This document shows positions 25,521 to 34,160 of a stretch of 64,000 nt of DNA, piece after piece (the stretch's first letter is position 1; the number at the start of each line of letters is the position of its first letter). The DNA is from Candidatus Methanomethylophilus alvi Mx1201 (GTDB taxonomy: Archaea > Thermoplasmatota > Thermoplasmata > Methanomassiliicoccales > Methanomethylophilaceae), in contig NC_020913.1 in the NCBI RefSeq assembly GCF_000300255.2, positions 804,692 to 868,691 of the forward strand, written 5' to 3'. Below the pieces are notes generated by a model, which made no database searches, was not told where the DNA came from, and worked only from the letters and a program-made list of their open reading frames with translations. The translations under genes and the position numbers were made by a program.

Positions 25521-26396
25521 TTACTGCCCCCTCTCCGCCATGATGGTCTTGATCTCTTCGGCGTTGATGCCGACCATGGCCTGACCGAGGTCGGTGGAGA
25601 CCTCGGCGAGGAGCTTAGAGTCGGTGTAGTTGGTGACCGCCTGGACGATGGCCTTGGCGCGTTTGGCGGGGTCTCCGGACCTGAAGATACCGGATCCGAC
25701 GAACACTCCCTCGGCCCCGAGCTGCATCATGAGTGCGGCGTCGGCAGGGGTCGCGACTCCGCCGGCGGCGAAGTTGACGACGGGGAGCTTCCCGCTCTCA
25801 TGCACGAACTTCACGAGGTCCACGGGGACCTGCAGCTGCTTGGCCTCCTCGTAGAGCTCGTCGGCGCGCATGTTCTGGACCTTCCTGATCTCGGCGTTCA
25901 TCATCCTCATGTGGTGGACGGCCTGGACGACGTCTCCGGTCCCGGGCTCTCCTTTGGTCCTGATCATGGATGCTCCCTCAGATATCCTCCTGAGGGCTTC
26001 GCCGAGGTCCCTCGCTCCGCAGACGAACGGGACCTTGAACTGGGTCTTGTCGATGTGATATATGTCGTCGGCAGGGGTGAGGACCTCGCTCTCGTCGATG
26101 TAGTCGATCTCGAGGGCCTCAAGGATCTGCGCCTCTACGAAGTGTCCGATACGGCATTTCGCCATGACGGGGATGGAGACGGCATCCTGGATCCCCTTGA
26201 TCATCTTGGGGTCGCTCATGCGGGAGACCCCGCCTGCGGCACGGATGTCCGCGGGGATCCTTTCGAGGGCCATGACGGCCGCCGCTCCGGCCTCCTCCGC
26301 AATCTTCGCCTGCTCCGGGGTGGTGACATCCATGATGACGCCGCCTTTGAGCATCTGTGCAAGTTCCTTGTTGAGTTCGTATCTGCTCTTTGCCAT
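25521..26396 (-). CDS. pdxS: Pyridoxal 5'-phosphate synthase subunit PdxS
   Basis: 291 residues of the highly conserved PdxS TIM barrel: [79 protein letters not shown] and [20 protein letters not shown], with the catalytic lysines present. It condenses ribose 5-phosphate, glyceraldehyde 3-phosphate and ammonia into PLP with PdxT. ATG 26396 is preferred to a GTG three codons upstream because it gives the standard MAKSRYELN start. Confidence 0.97.
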   Translation of the reverse strand: MAKSRYELNKELAQMLKGGVIMDVTTPEQAKIAEEAGAAAVMALERIPADIRAAGGVSRMSDPKMIKGIQDAVSIPVMAKCRIGHFVEAQILEALEIDYIDESEVLTPADDIYHIDKTQFKVPFVCGARDLGEALRRISEGASMIRTKGEPGTGDVVQAVHHMRMMNAEIRKVQNMRADELYEEAKQLQVPVDLVKFVHESGKLPVVNFAAGGVATPADAALMMQLGAEGVFVGSGIFRSGDPAKRAKAIVQAVTNYTDSKLLAEVSTDLGQAMVGINAEEIKTIMAERGQ

Positions 26397-26570
26397 GTTT
26401 CTCACTTAACCATAGATAATAGTCGTATATTTAGATTATTCTTATTTCTAATTTGTATGTGACTTTAATATTCTGTTAGGAATATGTCTTTCCTTTTACA
26501 TACTTCAATGTACTTTTTAATCCATTGTTAAAGGGGATTCCCGTTCAGAGACCTGCTCCAAAAAACGGGA

Positions 26571-26656
26571 TGGCGCGGGAGGAGGGATTCGAACCCCCGA
26601 GGGATGATCCCACCGGTTTTCAAGACCGGCGTAGTAGTCCACTGAGCCACTCCCGC
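26571..26656 (-). tRNA. tRNA-Ser(UGA)
   Basis: On the minus strand, acceptor GCGGGAG (26656-26650) pairs with CTCCCGC near the 3' end, with G as discriminator and CCA encoded (26573-26571). The anticodon stem CCGGT/ACCGG encloses the loop CTTGAAA, giving anticodon TGA. A long variable arm, typical of serine tRNAs, and the T-arm GGGTTCGAATCCC are present. Confidence 0.95.
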
Positions 26657-26690
26657 AGCACGAGCCCATAGATGGAACCAATTATTAACC

Positions 26691-27647
26691 TTATCCGGTC
26701 GTAAGCACCTCTTCCTGTATGCTCTTCGCCGGAGGCCAGCGTTTTTTGATGTATCCGGTCATCACCGCGAACCACACGGATTCCATGAGCAGGGACAGGA
26801 CACAGGGCAGGGACGCCTCCGGAATGCCGCTGAGGAGGACCAGGCACATGGTCGTGGCCAGTCCGGAGTTCTTCCATACGGCGAATCCCATGTAGACCAC
26901 GGAGTTATCCCTGTCGGCGCCCCTTCTTTTCAGGATATGGATCATCACGAGGCTGACGCCGAACGTCCTCACCACGCATGCCAGGAGTATGAGTGCCACG
27001 ACATCCGGTTCTCCGAATATGAAGTCCCTGTTGTTGCCTATGGAGAACACCATCAGGAGGAACATCATGATGTTGATGAACACGACCTTCGCATTCCTGT
27101 TTATCCGCACCTTCTTCAGAGGGACGTTCACCAGGAGCGGGACGGCGATGAACAGGAGTACGTACTTGAATATCTCCAGCGGACTTATGGCGTTGCCGAT
27201 GAAGACGGTGGTTATAAGCGGTGTGAGACCGAGGGCGATCAGATATGTCACTGTAAGTGCCAGGACCGACATCACACGGTTGCCCCTCATCATGAGGGAC
27301 AGGGTGATTACCGATACCCCCGACGGTACTGCGGCGAGCATGACCCAGCCGTACCATAGATTCTCGTTGCCGGGGATGAAGAGGGCACCTATCAGGAGGG
27401 TGATGATCGTGCATATGCCGAAACACGATACGAACGACCAGAATATGGGTTTTGCATCGGCTTTGAAATCCTTCCTATGGAAGGAAAGGCCGTGCATGGC
27501 CGCGATCATCTGCAGCATGAGGACGAGGATGACGAGGTCGGACACGATCTCTCCGAGGGATCCGACCAACATGGCCACGACGATGGCCGCCGCGACCCAG
27601 TATCTGATGTCCGTCAAAACGTTCATCATTGCCATAATCCGGTCCAT
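26691..27647 (-). CDS. Bile acid:sodium symporter (BASS/SBF) family transporter
   Basis: 318 residues with about nine or ten hydrophobic helices. It shows the BASS pattern of a lone cytosolic acidic region followed by GWVMLAAVPSGVSVITLSLM and SVVYMGFAVWKNSGLATTMC, the two broken-helix motifs of the family. Substrates range from bile acids to pantoate, pyruvate or other organic acids; the substrate here is unknown. The start ATG 27647 follows an AT-rich TATATA element. It ends 35 bases upstream of the tRNA-Ser 5' end. Confidence 0.82.
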   Translation of the reverse strand: MDRIMAMMNVLTDIRYWVAAAIVVAMLVGSLGEIVSDLVILVLMLQMIAAMHGLSFHRKDFKADAKPIFWSFVSCFGICTIITLLIGALFIPGNENLWYGWVMLAAVPSGVSVITLSLMMRGNRVMSVLALTVTYLIALGLTPLITTVFIGNAISPLEIFKYVLLFIAVPLLVNVPLKKVRINRNAKVVFINIMMFLLMVFSIGNNRDFIFGEPDVVALILLACVVRTFGVSLVMIHILKRRGADRDNSVVYMGFAVWKNSGLATTMCLVLLSGIPEASLPCVLSLLMESVWFAVMTGYIKKRWPPAKSIQEEVLTTG

Positions 27648-27700
27648 CGGAGCATCATATATAGGGATTTTCCAACATCCAATATTGTTGTTGCAGATGC

Positions 27701-29743
27701 TCATTTTTTGGAGAAGAACCTTACCGCATCGGATACCGGGTCGTCGGAGGGTACGGCCTCCAGCTGCCTTGCGTTCCTGGATGCCCGGTTGTCCAATATG
27801 ACGGCCATCCCGCGGTCGGTCTCCGTCCTGATGAGACGGCCTATGGCCTGCCTTATCTTCCTGACGGCGGGGATCTCGCTGGTGTATTTCCACCCCATGC
27901 CGGACCCGTAACGGGCGTCGAACATGTCCTTCATGGCCTTCATCTCGATGGTGGGCGGGGGATAGGGCATCCCTATGATGATGGCGAAGCACAGCTCCTC
28001 CCCCGGGAAGTCCATTCCCTCGGCCACCGATCCCCCCATGACGCAGAAGAACACCCCGTTCCTTCCTCTCCTGAACGCCTCGAGGGACCTCATGGTGTTC
28101 CTCTGGCGGCCGGACTCCTCCCAGTACAGGGGTTTGTCCACGGACTGTTCCATGTACGGGCGGATGTCCTTCATCAGACGGTAGGACGGGAGGAAGACGA
28201 GGATGTTCTTGTCCACGGCGTTGCACATCTGCGCCGTCATGCGCTCGATCTTGCTCCACATGGACGGGTTCGCCTTCAGGTCGTTGTAGTTGGTGGTCAC
28301 GTCCTTGGCGTAGACGACCAGCTTGTTCTCCGCCGGGAAGGGGGAGGGATAGGTGCGCGGTACGGAATTGGACGGCAGCCCCATCACGCGGGCATACTGT
28401 GCCAGAGGCTGCAGTGTCCCCGACATGTGGACCGCGCCCGGGAGCGCATTCATGAACCTCACTATGTCGGTAGGGTCTATGCAGGAGGCGGTGAGGTACT
28501 CGCCGTCCTCGTTGGACCTGACGGCCCTGACGTAGCGGTCGGCCGGACTCTTGACCCATGCCTCCATGAGCCTTCCGAACTCCAGGACGGGGGACGACGG
28601 CGCATCGGTGTCGGCGATGGCCTCCTCCCTCTTCTCCCCCAGCTCGATGGTCCTGTTTATCGCCGCCGTCAGCTGCATGCGGTCGATGTTCAATGCGGTG
28701 CACACGCTGTTCTCGAGGGAATCGGCGGGTATGACCTTCTCCTTCTCGTTGAACCCGAGATACTTGGACCCTATGTCCCTCATGGCCGCCCTGACGGACC
28801 GGATGAACGCATCGATGGTGACTCCGTCGCAGACCTCCGGCTTCTTGAACAGTCCGGCCTCGTCGAGGGCGGACATGACGAGACGGGTGGTTATGGAGAA
28901 ACTTTCCTGCTCGCGGACCGCGTCCATTATGTTGTGTGCCTCGTCCACTATCAGGACTATCCCTTTCTCGTCGGTGTCCAGATTGGAAAGGAAGTTCTCG
29001 CGGATGTCGGGGTCGATTATGTGGATGTACGGTGCCACCACCACGTCGAAGTCCTTCATCAGCGCCTTCTTGGCCTCATAGGGGCACACGTTGATGTTCC
29101 TGCAGTAGACGTCCAGCTCGTCCGATTTGGGGAAGTTCTTCTTGCAGTAGGCCTCCACCGTCTCCAGGTTGTGCTGGGTCTCCTCGAAGAAGGGGCATCC
29201 TCCCGGTCTGTTCTGCTGGCTCTTCGCCTTCCTGTCCGAGCACAGGGTGGAGAGGGCGCTCGGGGAGAGGGATTCGAAGTCCGGTCTCGCCTGCAGGAGG
29301 GGGCACGACTTGTTCCTTCCGGTGAGGGTGATCCCATACACGGGTTTCAAGGTGGATATGGCGCGGAGCTCCTTCATAACCTGGTCCGATTGGGATATCG
29401 TCCTGGTGATGTAGACGACCTTCTTCCCGCGGGGTTTGGCATGTTCCAGGGCGCCTGCGAGGGACGTGATGGTCTTCCCTGTCCCGGTCCCGGACTCTAT
29501 GACTATGTGTCTCGACTGGTCCAATGCCGTGCGTATGTCCGATATGATCTGCAGCTGGGACGGTCTCGGCTCGTACGGGAGGTACGGGGCCTTCATCTGG
29601 GAGGCGTCCTTTATGATGGGCAGGGGTTTATCCTTCACCTTCCTGATGGGTGCGCTGCCGTCGAACGCGTATCCGCACTCGGGGCAGTGCGTAAGTCCCG
29701 GCATGACCATGTTCCCGCATTGCGGACAGAAGAAGGTGCGCAT
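27701..29743 (-). CDS. XPD/DinG-type (Rad3-like) iron-sulfur DNA helicase with N-terminal zinc ribbon
   Basis: 680 residues. An N-terminal zinc ribbon (FFCPQC ... HCPECGYAFDG) is followed by helicase motif I IESGTGTGKTI, an insert with several cysteines typical of the XPD 4Fe-4S domain (SCPLLQARPD, GGCPFFEE, YCRNINVCPYEAKK), motif II LIVDEAHNIMD, motif III VHMSGTLQPL and motif VI RQAIGRLIRTETDRG. It unwinds DNA 5' to 3' in characterised relatives. Archaeal XPD-like helicases of this form act in repair or replication; which one is not decidable here. It has its own start, 56 bases inside the neighbouring TPR gene's downstream gap. Confidence 0.9.
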   Translation of the reverse strand: MRTFFCPQCGNMVMPGLTHCPECGYAFDGSAPIRKVKDKPLPIIKDASQMKAPYLPYEPRPSQLQIISDIRTALDQSRHIVIESGTGTGKTITSLAGALEHAKPRGKKVVYITRTISQSDQVMKELRAISTLKPVYGITLTGRNKSCPLLQARPDFESLSPSALSTLCSDRKAKSQQNRPGGCPFFEETQHNLETVEAYCKKNFPKSDELDVYCRNINVCPYEAKKALMKDFDVVVAPYIHIIDPDIRENFLSNLDTDEKGIVLIVDEAHNIMDAVREQESFSITTRLVMSALDEAGLFKKPEVCDGVTIDAFIRSVRAAMRDIGSKYLGFNEKEKVIPADSLENSVCTALNIDRMQLTAAINRTIELGEKREEAIADTDAPSSPVLEFGRLMEAWVKSPADRYVRAVRSNEDGEYLTASCIDPTDIVRFMNALPGAVHMSGTLQPLAQYARVMGLPSNSVPRTYPSPFPAENKLVVYAKDVTTNYNDLKANPSMWSKIERMTAQMCNAVDKNILVFLPSYRLMKDIRPYMEQSVDKPLYWEESGRQRNTMRSLEAFRRGRNGVFFCVMGGSVAEGMDFPGEELCFAIIIGMPYPPPTIEMKAMKDMFDARYGSGMGWKYTSEIPAVRKIRQAIGRLIRTETDRGMAVILDNRASRNARQLEAVPSDDPVSDAVRFFSKK

Positions 29744-29799
29744 GTTATCGGGTTAATGGGACTGGATATAAGAAAGGTACAGGGTTATTCCGACGGCCT

Positions 29800-30750
29800 T
29801 CATTCGTCGTCCCCGTCGCGCTCCGACCCGTAGTCCGTATGGCGGTCGATCCCGTTCCCGTCCATGTAGTCCTTGGCCCCGTGGAGGTTGATGGCCACCT
29901 GTCTCATGAGGTGTTTCTCGGCCGTCTTCATGTCGTTCCTCTTCATGTAGGCCTGCGCCACCTCCCCGTGCAGGTTGGCCAGGAGCTCGGTGTCGTCCAG
30001 GTCGTCCCTGTCCATCAGGTCCTCCATGATGGCGATGGCCTTGTCCCTCACATCGAAATACAGGTCCATGTCCCCGGCATCCTCCGCCAGGTCCCCTCTG
30101 GATACATAGGCGCTGACGAGTTCCATTATGTCCTCCAGGGAACCTTCGGCACGGAGCTCCTCCCCCACCCTCAGGGATTCGTCGAACACTTCGGCGGCCT
30201 TCTCGAAATCCTCCGTGTCCATACGCACCTGTCCTTCGAGGTCGCATGCCTCCATGTATCTGTTCCTGGACCATGGGTCGTCCTTCCCGACCAGTACGGA
30301 CAAGGCCTTCTCGATATACGGTATCGCGTCCGAGGCCAGGTCGCTGTCCACCAGGTCGCATCCGCAGTCGAGGCACATCTCCGCGATGTCCTTCGTATCG
30401 TAATATTTGGATCCGTCCTTCAGATCCCCCAGGCGCGAGGCCGCCACCCTGTAGTCGTCGGCCATGGACTTCACCGATTTCTCTATCTCCAGGGCCCCTC
30501 TGGAGGTATAGGCCTTCACGAAGTATCCCGAGTCTACGGAGGTCCCGGAATCCTCCATCGCGGTGATGATCTCGATGGCCTCGTCGAAGTCGGTTATGGC
30601 GGATACGAACGACCCGATCATGGACAGGACGCATCCGCGGTGTATGTACGCGTCGAGAAGCTCCTGCGGGGAGCCTCCGTCCTCGAGAGCGTTGACTTTC
30701 TCATTGTACTCCCTCAGGGCCTGTTCGAGATGCTCGTCCACTGTCGGCAT
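29800..30750 (-). CDS. TPR-repeat protein
   Basis: 316 residues, strongly acidic, with repeated helix pairs of TPR spacing (LLDAYIHRGCVLSMIGSFVS, KAAEVFDESLRVGEELRAEG, VAQAYMKRNDMKTAEKHLM). No enzymatic motif or membrane segment. Probably a cytosolic protein-interaction scaffold. It is divergent from pdxY with an 87-base shared promoter region. Confidence 0.8.
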   Translation of the reverse strand: MPTVDEHLEQALREYNEKVNALEDGGSPQELLDAYIHRGCVLSMIGSFVSAITDFDEAIEIITAMEDSGTSVDSGYFVKAYTSRGALEIEKSVKSMADDYRVAASRLGDLKDGSKYYDTKDIAEMCLDCGCDLVDSDLASDAIPYIEKALSVLVGKDDPWSRNRYMEACDLEGQVRMDTEDFEKAAEVFDESLRVGEELRAEGSLEDIMELVSAYVSRGDLAEDAGDMDLYFDVRDKAIAIMEDLMDRDDLDDTELLANLHGEVAQAYMKRNDMKTAEKHLMRQVAINLHGAKDYMDGNGIDRHTDYGSERDGDDE

Positions 30751-30837
30751 GGGAAGCAGGTAGGCGAACGCGGTTATAACGGTTTTCTTCCGACCGCGGA
30801 CGCATCATTAATAATCCGTCCAGACTATGGAGGCCCT

Positions 30838-31689
30838 ATGCAGCAGAAGCGCGTTCTCGCGATCCACGACATATCGTGCGTCGGGAAATGCTCGTTGACG
30901 GTCGCCCTCCCTATAATCTCCGCCGCAGGTCTGGAATGCTCCGGCATGCCTACCGCGGTGCTTTCCACCCATACCGGGGGGTTTACCGGGTTCACCTACA
31001 GGGACCTCACCGGGGACCTCGTCCCGATAACGGAGCACTGGAAGTCCCTGGACATAAGGTTCGACGGGATATACACCGGATTCCTGGGATCGTTCGAGCA
31101 GATCGATATAGTATCCAACATAATCGACGAGGTCGGGAAGGACGCCATGGTCTTCGTGGACCCCGTCATGGCCGACAACGGGGAGCTCTACAAGGTATTC
31201 CCCGAGGACTTCCCCCGGGGGATGAGGGGACTCTGCTCCAAGGCGGACCTGATACTCCCCAACATGACGGAGGCCGCGCTGATGCTCGGGGAGGAATACA
31301 GGGACGGCCCGTATTCCAAGGAGTACGTGGAAGGGATACTGAAAAGACTGTCCGCACTCGGACCGGGGAAGGTCGTCCTCACCGGCGTGTTCTTCGATTC
31401 GGAGAAGGTCGGGGCCGCCGCATACGATGCGGTCACCGGGGAGATGACATATTCGTTCAGCGAGAGGGTCCCGGGATACTATCACGGTACGGGGGACATC
31501 TTCAGTTCCGTGGTCGTCTCCTGCATAATGGACGGTCTGCCGCTCTCCAAGGCGACGGACATAGCGGTCGATTTCACATACAGGAGCATAAGGAGGACCT
31601 ATGAGGCCGGGACCGACGTGAGGTTCGGTGTCAATTTCGAGGCGGGGATCCCGAAACTCCTGAAGGACATGGGAAAGGGATGCGAATGA
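30838..31689 (+). CDS. pdxY: Pyridoxamine/pyridoxal kinase (PdxY-like)
   Basis: 283 residues of the ribokinase-fold vitamin B6 kinase family: MQQKRVLAIHDISCVGKCSL start, the substrate loop THTGGFTGFTYRDLT, the FVDPVMADNGELYKVF strand, LILPNMTEAALMLGE, and the anion hole YYHGTGDIFSSVVV with the catalytic Asp in GTGD. It phosphorylates pyridoxal or pyridoxamine in salvage, complementing pdxS-pdxT 4 kb away. Several anaerobes use this variant. The stop overlaps the start of the GNAT gene downstream (ATGA), so the two are co-transcribed. Confidence 0.88.
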   Translation: MQQKRVLAIHDISCVGKCSLTVALPIISAAGLECSGMPTAVLSTHTGGFTGFTYRDLTGDLVPITEHWKSLDIRFDGIYTGFLGSFEQIDIVSNIIDEVGKDAMVFVDPVMADNGELYKVFPEDFPRGMRGLCSKADLILPNMTEAALMLGEEYRDGPYSKEYVEGILKRLSALGPGKVVLTGVFFDSEKVGAAAYDAVTGEMTYSFSERVPGYYHGTGDIFSSVVVSCIMDGLPLSKATDIAVDFTYRSIRRTYEAGTDVRFGVNFEAGIPKLLKDMGKGCE

Positions 31690-32174
31690 CATTGTTGAAG
31701 GCGGATAGGAAGGATGCGGCGGAGATATCCGCCATGTCGTGCAGGATGATGCACGAGACGTATGACGGACTCCTCCCCGGAGGGGCGGAGGAGACGGAAT
31801 ACTACTGCGGCAGGTTCGCCACCCGGGAGGCGTACGAGGCGATGTTCGACGACCATTACGTCTTCTGGTACATCAGGGACGGGGACGAGACCGTGGGATT
31901 CTGCGCCGCCCGCGTGGAGGGGACCATGTTCCAGATAAACAAGATGTAGATCGCCGCGGAACATCGCGACGCCCTGTGGAAGTCGACCGTGGACGAACTC
32001 ATCGCCTACGGGAGGAAGAACGGGGACAGGATAGCATACACGGACGTCAACGCCATCAACACGGATGCGCTCGAACGCTACGGGAGGATGGGCTTCAGAG
32101 AGGTATCCCGCAAGGAGAAGGACGCGGGGGAAGGCCACGTCTTCACCGAAGTGGAATTGACCCGGGTCATGTGA
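31686..32174 (+). CDS. GNAT-family acetyltransferase interrupted by an in-frame TAG (possible pyrrolysine or pseudogene)
   Basis: Codons up to 31946 encode MTLLKADRKDAAEISAMSCR ... FQINKM, the first half of a GNAT fold. TAG (31947-31949) follows, and the same frame continues without a break as IAAEHRDALWKSTVDELIAY ... FTEVELTRVM, the second half, ending in TGA at 32174. In the related GNAT at 33665-34159 the aligned residue is Tyr, one base change away. In Methanomassiliicoccales UAG can be read as pyrrolysine, so readthrough would give a 162-residue enzyme. Against that, the acetyl-CoA loop (RxxGxG) is eroded to RDALWK, which suggests decay. Confidence 0.6.
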
Positions 32175-32215
32175 TCCGGTATCCGGGAATATAATCGGAA
32201 AAGGTGTATGGGGCA

Positions 32216-32231
32216 GGGGCCGGAAGGCCCC
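32216..32231. terminator. GC hairpin between convergent genes
   Basis: GGGGCC-GGAA-GGCCCC forms a compact stem with a stable tetraloop. It sits between the convergent GNAT (ends 32174) and dapB (ends 32255), and is followed by TTTTTT on the plus strand. Confidence 0.55.
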
Positions 32232-32254
32232 GTCCCCGCAATTCTGAGGTTTTT

Positions 32255-33055
32255 TCAGGCCAAGACGTCGGCCATGTCGTATACGACTCCCTTCTTCTGG
32301 GAGACGACCCACTTGGCGGCCATGACGGCGCCGCTGACGAAGACCTCCCTGGAGTGGGCCTGATGGCGGAGCTCGATGCGCTCGGAGTTGCCGATGAACA
32401 TCACGGTGTGGTCTCCGACGATGTCCCCTCCTCTGATGGAGTGGATCCCGATCTCCTTCCCGCGGGGGCAGATGCCTTCGCGGCCGTAGACGAACTCCTT
32501 TCCGCCCAGTTCCTTGCTGATGATCTCGGCGGCGGTCATGGCGGTCCCGCTGGGGGCGTCCTTCTTCTGGTTGTGATGGGCCTCTATGATCTCCACGTCG
32601 TAATCGTTGCCGAGGTATCTGGCGGCATCCCTGACGAGTTTGAAGAACACTCCGACCCCGATGGAGTAGTTGGAGGATATCACGGCGGCCACGTTGTTCT
32701 TTATGACGGCGTCGGTGATGGCGGTCTTCTGCTCGGCGGACAGACCGGTGGTCCCGATGATGAGGTTGACTCCGGCCGCTGCGGCGGCAGGGGCGTTGAC
32801 GGCGGTCGCGGCCGCGATGGTGAAGTCTATGAGGACATCCGTCTTGGATTCCTTCAGGACGGAGGCGAGGTCCTTGGAGTCGGAGACGGGGACGTCGATC
32901 TTCCCGATGCCCGCGACTTCTCCGATGTCCTTTCCGATGTTGACGATATCGAAGGCGGCGGAGACGGTGATGCCCTCGGTGGCCATGAGATGGCGGACGA
33001 TCATGGTCCCCATCCTTCCGCAGGCGCCTACGAGGGCGGCCCTGACCTCGGTCAT
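32255..33055 (-). CDS. dapB: 4-hydroxy-tetrahydrodipicolinate reductase
   Basis: 266 residues. The NAD(P)-binding motif is VGACGRMGTMIV near the N-terminus. The family signatures are IEAHHNQKKDAPSGTAM (catalytic His and Lys, substrate loop) and VLIDFTIAAATAVNAPAAAA. It reduces hydroxytetrahydrodipicolinate in the lysine/diaminopimelate pathway. ATG 33055 is chosen because it places the Rossmann motif at residue 8; the long open frame upstream has no support. A TATA element on the minus strand (GTTATATACC, about 33144) gives a leader of some 60 bases. No other lysine genes are adjacent. Confidence 0.95.
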   Translation of the reverse strand: MTEVRAALVGACGRMGTMIVRHLMATEGITVSAAFDIVNIGKDIGEVAGIGKIDVPVSDSKDLASVLKESKTDVLIDFTIAAATAVNAPAAAAAGVNLIIGTTGLSAEQKTAITDAVIKNNVAAVISSNYSIGVGVFFKLVRDAARYLGNDYDVEIIEAHHNQKKDAPSGTAMTAAEIISKELGGKEFVYGREGICPRGKEIGIHSIRGGDIVGDHTVMFIGNSERIELRHQAHSREVFVSGAVMAAKWVVSQKKGVVYDMADVLA

Positions 33056-33220
33056 TCGGAGACCTCCTGGACGGAGTATGCGGTCGCGTATTTCCCGGAA
33101 ACGGAATATCTGCACATTGTTATCGGAATGCAATCCTGAACACGGTATATAACGACCTCGGAGACACCCTGATACGGACTGTGCGGATAACGGTGCGGGG
33201 ACCTGTGTGGATGAAGAAAA

Positions 33221-33305
33221 CTCGTAGGGAAAAATTAAGAAAATGAGGTAAAAGTCCCTAGGAAAAATTAACAAAATTGTGCTAAACTCCTAGGTAAAAA
33301 TCATA
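33221..33305. repeat. Tandem 33-bp AT-rich repeat (about 2.5 copies)
   Basis: Units at 33221-33253, 33254-33286 and 33287 onward share TAGG-AAAAATTAA-AAAAT-TAAA with a 33-bp period and several substitutions. They lie just upstream of the truncated ATPase gene at 33330. Confidence 0.75.
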
Positions 33306-33329
33306 GCCCATGTGACGGCATGTCGAATC

Positions 33330-33640
33330 ATGCTCAGAAGAAAGATCTATTCCGAGCTTCTGAAATGGAAAAATGAACCGTTCAAGGAGGCCCTAGTCGT
33401 CAAAGGGGCAAGACAGGTCGGTAAGTCTTTCATAATAGAGCAATTCATCAAAGAGAATTTCGAAATACATCTGACCATAGACTTCGTCGAAAATCCGGAT
33501 CTCCGTCACATGTTCGACGGAAATCTGGACGTAGATACGATATTGACAGAGATATCGGTCCGTTTTCCATCCGGATGTCGTACATCTGTGAAAACAACAG
33601 AGCGGGTCCTGGGTATCCGTCACCTATAGACTACAAGTAC
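33330..33640 (+). pseudogene. N-terminal fragment of a COG1373-family ATPase, frameshifted
   Basis: From ATG 33330 the product reads MLRRKIYSELLKWKNEPFKE, then Walker A VVKGARQVGKSFII and the DFVENPDLRHMFDGN strand, as in COG1373 ATPases. At about 33570 the frame shifts: the natural continuation (SYICENNRAGPGYPSPIDYK) is in a different frame. After a few codons the homology ends at the next gene. Only about 100 of ~400 residues survive. Confidence 0.75.
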
Positions 33641-33664
33641 TGCGTCGCCATAGCCGTGGACATT

Positions 33665-34159
33665 ATGGCCGATATCCAGCTGATCGGGAAGGACGGAGCA
33701 CGGGAACTGCACGAGTTCGCCCACCCCATATGGAGGGAGGTGTTCGGGCCGATGATAACCGGCGGTCCCGACGAGGCGGAGTACATCTTCGAATCCTGGC
33801 AGTCGGCGGAGAGCATAGAGGAGGCCATGGATGACGGGTTCCTGTACGGGTACCTCTTGGACGGCGGACGGAGGGCCGGTTATTTCGCACTCCGCCTGGA
33901 AGGTGAGAAACTCTTCCTGAGCAAATGCTATCTCGTCGGAGACGAACGCGGAAAAGGACTCGGCTCCGAACTGATCCGCTGGATGCTGGATTACGGGAAG
34001 ATGCACGGGTGCACATCTGCCTACCTCCATGTGAACACGAGGAACACCAAGGCCATCGAGGCCTACGAGAGGAACGGCTTCGTCAAGGTCTATCACGAGA
34101 TCGAGGACCAGGGGGACGGATTCGCCACCAACGACTTCGTCATGTCCCGGAGGATATGA
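33665..34159 (+). CDS. GNAT-family N-acetyltransferase
   Basis: 164 residues. The GNAT core is visible: strand 4 AGYFALRLEGEKLFLSKCYL, motif A LVGDERGKGLGSELIRWMLD with the acetyl-CoA loop ERGKGLGS, and motif B HVNTRNTKAIEAYERNGFVK. Substrate unknown. The start MADIQLIGKD is placed at 33665, just past the ATPase remnant; upstream in-frame codons belong to that remnant. The YgiQ gene begins one base after its stop, so the two are co-transcribed. Confidence 0.9.
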   Translation: MADIQLIGKDGARELHEFAHPIWREVFGPMITGGPDEAEYIFESWQSAESIEEAMDDGFLYGYLLDGGRRAGYFALRLEGEKLFLSKCYLVGDERGKGLGSELIRWMLDYGKMHGCTSAYLHVNTRNTKAIEAYERNGFVKVYHEIEDQGDGFATNDFVMSRRI

Positions 34160-34160
34160 G

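Noticed and set aside
24933..26462. A 509-codon plus-strand ORF opposite pdxT and pdxS
   Set aside because: Pure antisense shadow of two highly conserved genes; its composition (runs of Asp, Gly, His, Val) is that of a reverse-frame artefact in GC-rich DNA.
27648..28703. N-terminal extension of the BASS transporter frame
   Set aside because: It overlaps the helicase gene on the same strand in another frame, and its Arg/Gly-rich product is not membrane-like. The transporter starts cleanly at 27647.
29839..30837. Long N-terminal extension of the pyridoxal kinase frame
   Set aside because: The extra 333 codons are antisense to the TPR gene. The kinase fold begins exactly at ATG 30838.
33629..33629. 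TAG ending the COG1373 fragment as a second pyrrolysine candidate
   Set aside because: The reading frame has already lost homology before the TAG, and the following codons do not resume it, so there is nothing to read through to.
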